From: Desulfobacterales bacterium
GTDB taxonomy: Bacteria; Desulfobacterota; Desulfobacteria; Desulfobacterales; JAUWMJ01
Length of the DNA: 5,534 nt
Direction of reading: 5' to 3'
Assembly: GCA_030613225.1 (NCBI GenBank)
Contig: JAUWMJ010000241.1
Coordinates: 1 to 5,534, forward strand
Part shown: positions 1 through 5,534 of the stretch, in pieces
Layout: each line of letters begins with the position of its first letter
Position numbering within the stretch: position 1 is the stretch's first letter
The notes under the pieces: generated by a model
Database searches by the model: none
Told to the model about the DNA's origin: nothing
What the model saw: only the letters and a program-made list of their open reading frames with translations
Program-made: the position numbers and the translations under genes

Positions 1-45
1 CTGTGTTTAAAATCAATCTTCATTAAGTTATAAATCCTTGTATAT

Positions 46-174
46 GATGGCGTCGTAAAAAGTCATTTTTCACCACTGATGGCAAAGAAGACAGAGAAAC
101 AACATTTTAATTAATTAGCTATCTCTGTGAGCTCAGTCTTCTCTGTGGTAAATTCGACTTTTTGCGAAACCGTC
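46..174. repeat. Imperfect hairpin / MITE-like inverted-repeat element downstream of the minus-strand gene
   Basis: The outer arms, gatggcgtcgtaaaaagtc (46-64) and gactttttgcgaaaccgtc (156-174), pair at 15 of 19 positions, 11 of 12 in the core. Further nested complementary blocks follow in register: accac 72-76 with gtggt 145-149, agaagac 86-92 with gtcttct 136-142, and agaga 93-97 with tctct 122-126. This leaves an AT-rich loop around 98-121. The whole stretch therefore reads as one long imperfect palindrome, as expected of a non-autonomous miniature inverted-repeat element or a dispersed intergenic hairpin. The right arm overlaps the last bases of the minus-strand gene (stop codon at 173-175), so the element may also act as its 3' stem-loop. 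No second copy lies in this window, so its dispersed nature is inferred. Positions 1-45 show nothing else recognisable. Confidence 0.7.
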
Positions 175-586
175 AAGGCTGCTTTATTTTTTCAGGAAAC
201 TGTTGAAGCTGTTTTGCTGTAATTCCAAAAACATCTGAATATCGCTCAAGAACAGCCGGGTTAAGACGTCTGAATACAGCCGGCTTAAGGTGTCTTTTTA
301 TCCGCCACCGGCTAAAACCTGCATATTGGGCGAGCAGCCTTGTATTCATCTGATTCTTTGCCATGTGAAAGGCAAGGGGGCTTAGTTTTCCGGTATGTAT
401 CCCCTTTAGTGCTTTTGATATCTCCTCCTCAATCACTTCCCACGCCTGATTGTTTGCTATGTTTTTAGGGTTCCATCCCGCGCTGGCCGTTAACACATAA
501 TGACCGGCATCATCAATTGCATAACAGACCTCATAAATATTATCAGGCATTATTCCGCGTTCCTGAGGAACTTCTTCGATTTTCAT
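173..586 (-). CDS. Conserved-looking small protein of unknown function with C-terminal helix-turn-helix-like region
   Basis: This is a 137-residue cytoplasmic protein with no signal peptide or membrane segment; I cannot assign a named family. Residues 1-40 look like a small folded region (EVCYAIDDAGHYVLTASAGW, 19-38). Residues 41-78 are mainly helical and charged. Residues 80-130 are rich in Arg, Lys and Leu and resemble a helix-turn-helix: LLAQYAGFSRWRIKRHLKP (84-102) followed by LERYSDVFGITAKQL (113-127). The second block resembles the last helices of Cro/XRE-type repressors, so DNA binding is plausible but inferred. I chose the ATG at 584-586 because GAGG (plus-strand 593-596) lies six bases upstream; a downstream Met at residue 13 is a weaker alternative. 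The gene is divergent from tilS. Its stop codon lies inside the right arm of the 46-174 hairpin. Regular codon use and the ribosome binding site support a real gene. Confidence 0.75.
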   Translation of the reverse strand: MKIEEVPQERGIMPDNIYEVCYAIDDAGHYVLTASAGWNPKNIANNQAWEVIEEEISKALKGIHTGKLSPLAFHMAKNQMNTRLLAQYAGFSRWRIKRHLKPAVFRRLNPAVLERYSDVFGITAKQLQQFPEKIKQP

Positions 587-592
587 TTACTG

Positions 593-596
593 CCTC
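593..596 (-). promoter_or_regulatory. Ribosome binding site of the minus-strand gene
   Basis: Reading the minus strand, GAGG is followed by six bases (cagtaa) and then the ATG at 586-584. This is a short but well-spaced Shine-Dalgarno and decides the start codon. Confidence 0.5.
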
Positions 597-600
597 GCAT

Positions 601-616
601 GTAGAGAATAATCTAC
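601..616. promoter_or_regulatory. Short palindrome GTAGA-N6-TCTAC, possible operator
   Basis: This is a perfect inverted repeat with 5-bp arms (601-605 and 612-616) around a 6-base spacer. It lies between the candidate minus-strand promoter and that gene's ribosome binding site. The position suits an autoregulatory operator for the helix-turn-helix-like protein or a small leader hairpin. Arms this short can occur by chance in AT-rich DNA, so the role is inference. Confidence 0.3.
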
Positions 617-636
617 TTCCAATATAAACTTTATAA

Positions 637-663
637 AATATACCTTTTATCAAAAAAAGGCAA
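637..663 (-). promoter_or_regulatory. Candidate sigma-70-type promoter of the minus-strand gene
   Basis: On the minus strand TTGCCT (plus 658-663) is followed after 15 bases by TATATT (637-642); a TATTTT at 635-640 would give 17-base spacing instead. The spacer contains the inverted repeat CCTTTT-N6-AAAAGG (643-660), with perfect 6-bp arms, which could bind a regulator. The call is weak because the region is very AT-rich and one spacing is short. Confidence 0.3.
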
Positions 664-689
664 TACTTTGTTAAATTTACTATTATTGG

Positions 690-718
690 TTGATTTATTT
701 TCAAAATAAGCTTTAAAT
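690..718 (+). promoter_or_regulatory. Candidate promoter for tilS (and possibly ftsH)
   Basis: TTGATT (690-695) and TTAAAT (713-718) are separated by 17 bases and lie upstream of the 730-955 repeat. If used, the transcript would carry the whole repeat as a roughly 240-base leader before tilS. The -10 matches only four of six consensus positions and the surrounding DNA is AT-rich, so this is only a candidate. A promoter inside the repeat is an alternative. Confidence 0.25.
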
Positions 719-729
719 GTTCAATTCCA

Positions 730-955
730 GTAACCGTTCAAGGATTCAACGTTCAAAGGTTCAAAGTTCCATTTTCGTTTCCGGCCTGCATTAAGAACGT
801 GTATTTGTAAAAAAGGGTCATTTCCGATAGGCCTAATCCAAAGTTTAGCGTGGCAACGACTTGGAAAATGTCCATCTTCAACCAGAACTTTGGGTCTTTT
901 ATGCTTTTTTTACTCTTAACCATGAACGGTGAACCCTGAACCTGTGAACGGTTAC
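730..955. repeat. 226-bp MITE-like element with 11-bp perfect terminal inverted repeats (copy A)
   Basis: The left end gtaaccgttca (730-740) is the exact reverse complement of the right end tgaacggttac (945-955). Imperfect similarity between the arms continues inward for about 40 bases. Both arms are built from short GTTCAA-type units (left 736-768, right 922-950 on the opposite strand). An internal inverted repeat, ccaaagtt (838-845) and aactttgg (886-893), adds a second stem. I see no coding frame inside it, so any mobility would need a transposase elsewhere. Part of it recurs at the end of the window (5448 onward), which shows that it is a dispersed repeat. It ends 12 bases before the tilS ATG and probably forms much of that gene's leader. 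Confidence 0.8.
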
Positions 956-967
956 AAATAATTACTC

Positions 968-2467
968 ATGCCTTCTCCACATAAGAGTTACGGTTATAAT
1001 CCTATCGAAAAAAAAATATTCCGAATTGTAGAAGAGACAATTAAAAACTACAGAATGTTTGAGCCACAGGATTCTGTCCTTGTCGGTGTTTCGGGCGGGC
1101 CTGATTCCGTAGCTCTTCTTCACGTTCTTCTTAAAATCGCTTCAGAACTTTCTCTTAAACTGGGTGTTGCGCACCTGAATCACGGAATCCGCAGCATTGA
1201 TTCAGACCGGGATGCCGAGTTTGTCGCATCCCTTGCCGGAAAGCTTGAACTGCCCTTCTATATTAACAAGAAAGATGTTCTCAGTTATAAAAAGCATCAC
1301 AAGCTTTCACTGGAAGAAGCCGGCAGACGTGTTCGGTACGAATTTTTTCATCAGATTGCCGGAGAAAATAAGTACAATAAAATTGCGCTTGGTCACCAGG
1401 GTAATGATAATGCGGAACTGGTGCTTATGTACCTTTTCAGGGGAAGCGGGCCAACCGGCATTTCCGGCATACCACACGTAAGGGACAATTCTAGTCAATA
1501 TGGCATAATAGTACGTCCTTTTTTAGGATTAACCAGGCATGAAATTATGGATTACCTGACTGCAAAAAAACTGGAATATGTTACCGACACATCAAATGAA
1601 GATACAAAATTCCTTCGAAACAAAGTTCGCAGCGAGTTAATTCCCTTTATAAAAGAATCATACAACCCCAGGATAATTGAAACAATTAATCGTCTTTCAT
1701 CAATTATCAGATCTGATGAAGAATGGATTGAGAATATAATTACTCCTTTTTATGAAGATATTCTTTTATACTCAAAAGAAAAAGAGATTGCCCTTTCAAT
1801 CCCGAAACTTGTTCGAATCCACATGGCTCCCAAAAGGCGGGTAATACGCAGAGGGATTGAAAGCATAAAAGGAGATTTAAGGCGCATTACCTTTTCCCAT
1901 ATCGCTTCTATTATAAAACTTTTAGAAAGAGTACCTGCTTTTGGAAGTCTTGATCTTCCAGGCTCTATCACGGTAACAAGAAAAGAGGATACCCTTTATA
2001 TTTCGTCAGGGGAAAAAGTGCGGTTAAAAATAAGCTCAGACCCTGAAAATATCGCAAGACCTTTGTTCGAGTACACAATTCACAAGCCAGGTTTAAAACC
2101 TGAGTCTTTGTGTATTAAAGAGACAGGTTCTCGTTTAAGATTCTCTGTAATAAGGGCTAAAAATATTGCAGATATCCAAAGTGCTGGACAACAGGTGGCT
2201 TTTTTTGATATGAACAGTCTGGCTTTTCCTTTAGTTGTCAGAAATTTTCGTTACGGTGATCGATTTACCCCCTTCGGGATGACCGGCTCACAAAAGCTTA
2301 AAAAGTTTTTTATCAATAACAAAATCTCCAGAACTAATCGGGCAAATTGCCCTGTTCTTCTTAGCGCCAATAAAATTATCTGGGTAGTTGGCCACAGGCA
2401 GGATGAATTTGGAAAAGTTACACAATCAACCGAAAACGTGCTTAAAGTTAAGCTTTCACTTGCCTAA
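968..2467 (+). CDS. tilS: tRNA(Ile)-lysidine synthetase TilS
   Basis: TilS uses ATP to attach lysine to C34 of the CAU-anticodon tRNA-Ile, so that it reads AUA and is charged with isoleucine instead of methionine; it is cytoplasmic and usually essential. The 499-residue protein has the N-type ATP pyrophosphatase P-loop SGGPDS (42-47), AHLNHGIR (68-75), LGHQGNDNAE (141-150) and the TSNEDTKFLRNKVR block (208-221). A central helical region follows (about 240-320). The C-terminal TilS domain includes RYGDRFTPFGMTGSQKLKKF (428-447). The position usually seen as the first Asp of HxxDDxAE is Asn146; Asp147 and Glu150 remain. The ATG at 968 keeps an amphipathic N-terminal helix common in longer TilS proteins. 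Met30 (1055) would remove it but still keep the P-loop. No Shine-Dalgarno is visible at either start. ftsH follows after 65 bp. Confidence 0.95.
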   Translation: MPSPHKSYGYNPIEKKIFRIVEETIKNYRMFEPQDSVLVGVSGGPDSVALLHVLLKIASELSLKLGVAHLNHGIRSIDSDRDAEFVASLAGKLELPFYINKKDVLSYKKHHKLSLEEAGRRVRYEFFHQIAGENKYNKIALGHQGNDNAELVLMYLFRGSGPTGISGIPHVRDNSSQYGIIVRPFLGLTRHEIMDYLTAKKLEYVTDTSNEDTKFLRNKVRSELIPFIKESYNPRIIETINRLSSIIRSDEEWIENIITPFYEDILLYSKEKEIALSIPKLVRIHMAPKRRVIRRGIESIKGDLRRITFSHIASIIKLLERVPAFGSLDLPGSITVTRKEDTLYISSGEKVRLKISSDPENIARPLFEYTIHKPGLKPESLCIKETGSRLRFSVIRAKNIADIQSAGQQVAFFDMNSLAFPLVVRNFRYGDRFTPFGMTGSQKLKKFFINNKISRTNRANCPVLLSANKIIWVVGHRQDEFGKVTQSTENVLKVKLSLA

Positions 2468-2517
2468 TTGACAATGATGATTACATTCATGGATTGAAAA
2501 CTAGGCAACAAGTAAAC

Positions 2518-2524
2518 AGGAGGT
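2518..2524 (+). promoter_or_regulatory. Strong Shine-Dalgarno of ftsH, sets a TTG start
   Basis: AGGAGGT lies eight bases before the TTG at 2533-2535. It fixes the non-ATG start and gives the expected FtsH N-terminus. No terminator-like hairpin is seen in the 65-bp gap between tilS and ftsH, consistent with read-through. Confidence 0.85.
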
Positions 2525-2532
2525 AATATCTT

Positions 2533-4398
2533 TTGAACCCGTTTTATAAAAATCTGTCTTTATGGCTCGTCATCACACTTATGATGATCATGCTTTATAA
2601 TCTTTTCAATCAACAGCAACTTTCAGAAACCAATATCAGTTACACGGAATTTCTTTCCATGGTTGAAAATGAACGCGTTGCGGAAGTAATTTTACAGGGA
2701 CAGGAGCTCTTTGTAACGGATACCAGCCGGAGCCGCTTTAAGGTGTTTGCTCCGCAGGACCCGGATCTTATTAAAATTCTCAGGGGAAAAGGTGTGACGA
2801 TTCAGGCAAAACCCCCTGCTGAATCGCCTTGGTATATGTCCATTCTTGTTTCATGGTTTCCAATGATAGTTCTCATTGGTGTATGGATATTTTTTATGCG
2901 GCAAATGCAGGCCGGGGGCGGCAAAGCCCTTTCTTTTGGAAAAAGCCGTGCCCGTTTGCAATCAGACAACAAGGATAAGGTGACATTCGATGATGTGGCC
3001 GGAATAGACGAGGCAAAAGAAGAGTTGGGTGAAATTATAGAATTTCTGAAAGAACCCAAGAAATTTACGCGTCTTGGCGGACGGATTCCAAAAGGAGTGC
3101 TCCTGATGGGGCCTCCTGGAACCGGTAAAACTTTGCTGGCACGAGCTATTGCAGGGGAAGCCGATGTTCCGTTTTTCAGTATAAGCGGCTCTGATTTCGT
3201 GGAAATGTTTGTTGGAGTCGGTGCTTCGCGTGTCAGGGATCTTTTTACACAGGGTAAAAAAAATGCACCCTGTATTATCTTTATTGATGAATTAGATGCT
3301 GTAGGAAGGCACAGAGGTGCCGGGCTTGGCGGAGGTCATGACGAGAGAGAACAAACCTTAAACCAGCTCCTTGTTGAAATGGACGGATTTGAATCGAATG
3401 AAGGAGTTATCCTGATATCTGCTACAAACCGGCCCGATGTACTTGATCCGGCTCTTCTGCGCCCGGGGCGGTTTGACCGCCAGGTGGTTGTTTCTCTGCC
3501 GGATATCAGAGGCCGTGAATTAATCCTGAGGGTTCATATGAAAAAAACACCCGTTGCCCCTGATGTTGATCAGGTTGTGCTGGCAAAGGGGACCCCGGGT
3601 TTTTCAGGAGCTGACCTTGAAAATCTTGTCAATGAGGCTGCCCTGCTTGCTGCAAAAAGAGATAAGGAAAAGATAGACATGGCAGACTTTGAAGATGCCA
3701 AGGACAAAGTCTATATGGGCCTGGAACGAAAGTCTAAAGTCATCAAGGAGGAAGACAGGAAGGTTACGGCATACCACGAAGGCGGTCACGCACTTGTTGC
3801 CCGATTTCTGCCTGAAACTGATGTGGTTAACAAGATCACCATCATTCCCAGGGGGCGTGCGGCAGGCATCACATGGTTTTTGCCTGAAGAAAGGGATTTT
3901 AAATTTAAGGACCAGCTTGAAAGCGAACTGTCGGTTGCCTTTGGCGGACGTGCGGCTGAAGAGATTGTTTTTAAGCGCATAAGTACCGGTGCAGCCAACG
4001 ATATTAAACAGGCAACGGATCTTGCCCAAAGGATGGTACGGAGCTGGGGTATGAGTGAGAAGCTCGGCCCACTTTCCTATGCAAAAAATGAGGAACAAAT
4101 TTTCCTGGGGCGTGAGATCGCGCAGCACAGAGATTATTCTGATGAAACAGCACGAAAGATTGATGAAGAGGTAAACAGCCTTATCAATGCGACATATCAC
4201 CAGGCCAAAAAGGTTATAGAAGAAAACCTGGATATTCTTCACAAACTGGCTGAACTTCTGCTTGAAAAAGAGACTGTCCAGGGAAAAGAGCTGGACGAGC
4301 TTATTTTTTCCATGCGCCCGGGAATAGAGCTTCCTTCAATAAAACCTGAAGACAAGATACACAGCCCTAAAGCGGAGCCCGAACAACCTGCCACTTAA
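2533..4398 (+). CDS. ftsH: ATP-dependent zinc metalloprotease FtsH
   Basis: FtsH is the membrane-anchored AAA+ protease that extracts and degrades unassembled membrane proteins and selected cytosolic regulators, acting as a hexamer. The 621-residue protein has a membrane helix at about 9-26, a periplasmic segment (27-100), and a second helix (101-122). The AAA+ module carries Walker A GPPGTGKT (193-200), the pore loop MFVG (225-228), Walker [10 protein letters not shown] (248-256) and the second region of homology [19 protein letters not shown] (298-316). The M41 protease domain carries HEGGH (415-419), with the expected third zinc ligand in GAAND (Asp490). The usual motif is HEAGH; the Ala-to-Gly change leaves the zinc ligands and the glutamate intact. 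Length is typical and the C-terminal tail (594-621) is polar. Translation starts at TTG, supported by AGGAGGT. It lies between tilS and folP, with tilS probably in the same transcript. Confidence 0.98.
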   Translation: MNPFYKNLSLWLVITLMMIMLYNLFNQQQLSETNISYTEFLSMVENERVAEVILQGQELFVTDTSRSRFKVFAPQDPDLIKILRGKGVTIQAKPPAESPWYMSILVSWFPMIVLIGVWIFFMRQMQAGGGKALSFGKSRARLQSDNKDKVTFDDVAGIDEAKEELGEIIEFLKEPKKFTRLGGRIPKGVLLMGPPGTGKTLLARAIAGEADVPFFSISGSDFVEMFVGVGASRVRDLFTQGKKNAPCIIFIDELDAVGRHRGAGLGGGHDEREQTLNQLLVEMDGFESNEGVILISATNRPDVLDPALLRPGRFDRQVVVSLPDIRGRELILRVHMKKTPVAPDVDQVVLAKGTPGFSGADLENLVNEAALLAAKRDKEKIDMADFEDAKDKVYMGLERKSKVIKEEDRKVTAYHEGGHALVARFLPETDVVNKITIIPRGRAAGITWFLPEERDFKFKDQLESELSVAFGGRAAEEIVFKRISTGAANDIKQATDLAQRMVRSWGMSEKLGPLSYAKNEEQIFLGREIAQHRDYSDETARKIDEEVNSLINATYHQAKKVIEENLDILHKLAELLLEKETVQGKELDELIFSMRPGIELPSIKPEDKIHSPKAEPEQPAT

Positions 4399-4407
4399 AG
4401 ATATCTT

Positions 4408-4574
4408 AAGTTCAGATATCGTTAAGTAGTTGAGTAGTATAAAAATACAATATTATCAACATGCTGCAAATTCTTATTTTCTGAGTGGCCTATTAATTAG
4501 TGACTTGCTAATATTGATGTAAAAACAACAACTTAACCAGTCAACCTCTCAACAACTTAACCAAGTCTCAAGTT
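4408..4574. repeat. Inverted-repeat element filling the ftsH-folP gap
   Basis: The left arm (4408-4434) and right arm (4548-4574) are 27 bases each and complementary at 21 of 27 positions. The best block is gttaagtagttgag (4421-4434) against ctcaacaacttaac (4548-4561), 13 of 14. A nested second pair, caatattatcaa (4448-4459) and ttgctaatattg (4505-4516), matches at 11 of 12. Within the right side caacaacttaacca occurs twice exactly (4526-4539 and 4550-4563). On the left, agatatcttaag (4399-4410) and agatatcgttaag (4414-4426) form a near-direct repeat. The element begins nine bases after the ftsH stop and ends directly at the folP ATG. It has no coding capacity and a different sequence from the 730-955 element. 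It looks like a palindromic dispersed repeat or MITE relic; other genomic copies cannot be checked here. Confidence 0.65.
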
Positions 4575-5441
4575 ATGAACACATTCAATCTTTCCTGGAA
4601 TTCCCACAATCTTGAAATAGGCAAACGCACCTTGATTATGGGCATTGTAAATGTAACGCCCGATTCCTTTTCTGACGGAGGAAAATTCTTCTCCTGCTAC
4701 GCTGCACTTGCCCATGGCGAAAAACTGGTCGAAGACGGTGCTGATATTATTGACATCGGGGGAGAATCAACGCGTCCTTTTTCGGATTCTTTATCTGTCC
4801 AAGAGGAAATCGAGCGGGTTATTCCTGTAATTGAAAAACTTGCAAAACGTGTTTCGGTTCCTATTTCCATTGATACAACAAAAGCAAAAGTAGCTAGAAA
4901 GGCTCTTGAAGCTGGTGCTTCCATGATTAACGATATCGGAGCTCTGCGGCTCGACCCCGAGATGGCTTCTGTTGCCTCGAAGTTCGGCGTACCTATAATA
5001 TTGATGCATATGCTGGGAACTCCTAAAACAATGCAGGACTCTCCTGAGTATGATGACCTTATTAAAGAGATAAAATCGTTTCTTCAAGATGCAATCAAAA
5101 GGGCTGAAAAAAGCGGAATTCCAAAGACTAACGTAATAATCGACCCTGGAATAGGTTTTGGAAAAACAGTTGAACATAATCTTCTTTTGATAAAGAATCT
5201 GCATGAATTTTCGTCTTTAGACGTTCCTGTTTTAATTGGATCTTCAAGGAAAGCATTTATCAGGAAAATACTCAAAGATGAAACAAATGCGGATATCAGG
5301 CCGGATCTGCCGATGGTGGAAACAGGCACCCAGGCCAGTATTGCCGCTGCAATTCTTAATGGTGCTCACATCGTGAGAGTACACGATGTAGCAAATACCT
5401 GTGCAACAGTAAAAATAGCTGATGCCATTAAACATGTATAA
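4575..5441 (+). CDS. folP: Dihydropteroate synthase FolP
   Basis: FolP condenses 6-hydroxymethyl-7,8-dihydropterin pyrophosphate with p-aminobenzoate to give 7,8-dihydropteroate in cytoplasmic folate synthesis; it is the sulfonamide target. The 288-residue TIM-barrel protein has MGIVNVTPDSFSDGG (22-36), DIIDIGGESTRP (57-68), SIDTTK (98-103), INDIG (118-122), MHMLGTPKTMQ (144-154), DPGIGFGK (190-197), GSSRKAFI (222-229) and RVHDV (268-272). Residues corresponding to the known pterin and pABA site are present: Asn26, Asp100, Asn119, Asp190, Lys226, Arg268 and His270. No insertion typical of acquired sulfonamide-resistance enzymes is seen in the loops. The ATG at 4575 gives the normal short N-terminal strand before motif 1. 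No Shine-Dalgarno precedes it, and the upstream bases belong to the 4408-4574 inverted repeat. It probably shares transcription with ftsH, although the 176-bp gap leaves room for its own promoter. Confidence 0.97.
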   Translation: MNTFNLSWNSHNLEIGKRTLIMGIVNVTPDSFSDGGKFFSCYAALAHGEKLVEDGADIIDIGGESTRPFSDSLSVQEEIERVIPVIEKLAKRVSVPISIDTTKAKVARKALEAGASMINDIGALRLDPEMASVASKFGVPIILMHMLGTPKTMQDSPEYDDLIKEIKSFLQDAIKRAEKSGIPKTNVIIDPGIGFGKTVEHNLLLIKNLHEFSSLDVPVLIGSSRKAFIRKILKDETNADIRPDLPMVETGTQASIAAAILNGAHIVRVHDVANTCATVKIADAIKHV

Positions 5442-5447
5442 ATTAAT

Positions 5448-5534
5448 GTAGGCGTTCACGGGTTCAAAGGTTCAGAGGTTCAAGGTTCCATTTTCGTTCC
5501 CTGGCTGCATTTGGAACGTGTATTTATAAGAAAA
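5448..5534. repeat. Second copy of the tilS-proximal repeat, truncated by the window end (copy B)
   Basis: Positions 5470-5533 align without gaps to 751-814 at 55 of 64 positions, in the same orientation. The shared core includes gttccattttcgtt and gaacgtgtattt. The preceding bases (5448-5469) are again built from GTTCAA-type units but align with copy A only with gaps. The copy starts within about seven bases of the folP stop (5439-5441) and continues beyond the window, so its right inverted end cannot be seen. No transcription terminator is recognisable between folP and this repeat. Confidence 0.85.

Noticed and set aside
736..768. GTTCAA-type short repeats as a CRISPR array
   Set aside because: The units are only 6-9 bases, irregular, with no unique spacers of constant length and no cas genes; they are part of the inverted-repeat arms.
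1055..1057. Alternative tilS start at Met30
   Set aside because: It has no Shine-Dalgarno and would remove an N-terminal helix (residues 14-29) that resembles those of longer TilS proteins; kept only as a possibility.
3604..4242. Minus-strand open frame of 212 codons opposite ftsH
   Set aside because: It is wholly antisense to the conserved protease region of ftsH, has Cys/Phe-rich composition typical of a shadow frame, and resembles no known protein.
4399..4574. Folate-responsive riboswitch or intrinsic terminator upstream of folP
   Set aside because: The region is AT-rich and made of imperfect inverted repeats; I recognise no conserved riboswitch core and no GC-rich stem followed by a U-tract.
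4791..5204. Minus-strand open frame of 137 codons opposite folP
   Set aside because: It is antisense to conserved FolP motifs and its composition is unlike a real protein; other small frames inside the three main genes are rejected for the same reason.
730..5534. Composite transposon formed by repeat copies A and B carrying tilS-ftsH-folP
   Set aside because: No transposase is present, the cargo is chromosomal housekeeping genes in a familiar order, and the copies are diverged; independent insertion of a dispersed repeat is simpler.

Overview
The window looks like an ordinary chromosomal housekeeping locus of a Gram-negative bacterium, most likely a member of the Desulfobacterota (Desulfobacterales-like). 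This placement rests on protein style (FtsH N-terminus, TilS with an extended N-terminal helix), on the tilS-ftsH-folP order, and on the kinds of intergenic repeats present. It is inference from memory, not a database result.

Layout. A small minus-strand gene (173-586) encodes a 137-residue protein of unknown function with a C-terminal helix-turn-helix-like region. It is divergent from three plus-strand genes: tilS (968-2467, tRNA-Ile lysidine synthetase), ftsH (2533-4398, membrane AAA+ zinc protease) and folP (4575-5441, dihydropteroate synthase). All three are intact and carry their expected catalytic motifs. The tilS-ftsH gap is only 65 bp, so these two are probably co-transcribed. folP follows after 176 bp. 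The three functions (decoding fidelity, membrane protein quality control, folate synthesis) do not form one pathway; the grouping is a growth-related housekeeping cluster.

Intergenic DNA. The most distinctive feature is that the larger gaps are filled by repeat-like DNA with inverted ends. Four elements of at least three sequence types are visible. A 129-bp imperfect hairpin (46-174) has an outer arm that overlaps the stop codon of the minus-strand gene. A 226-bp element (730-955) with exact 11-bp terminal inverted repeats ends 12 nt before tilS. A 167-bp element (4408-4574) with 27-nt imperfect inverted arms fills the ftsH-folP gap and abuts the folP ATG. A second, truncated copy of the tilS-proximal element starts just after folP (from 5448) and runs off the window; 55 of 64 ungapped positions match.

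Expression signals. ftsH has a strong AGGAGGT Shine-Dalgarno and a TTG start. tilS and folP, whose leaders are occupied by the repeats, have no recognisable Shine-Dalgarno. The AT-rich divergent region (587-729) holds candidate promoters for both directions and two short palindromes that could be operators for the minus-strand protein. No complete new defence or mobile system is visible; the novelty here lies in the repeat elements and the unassigned small gene.
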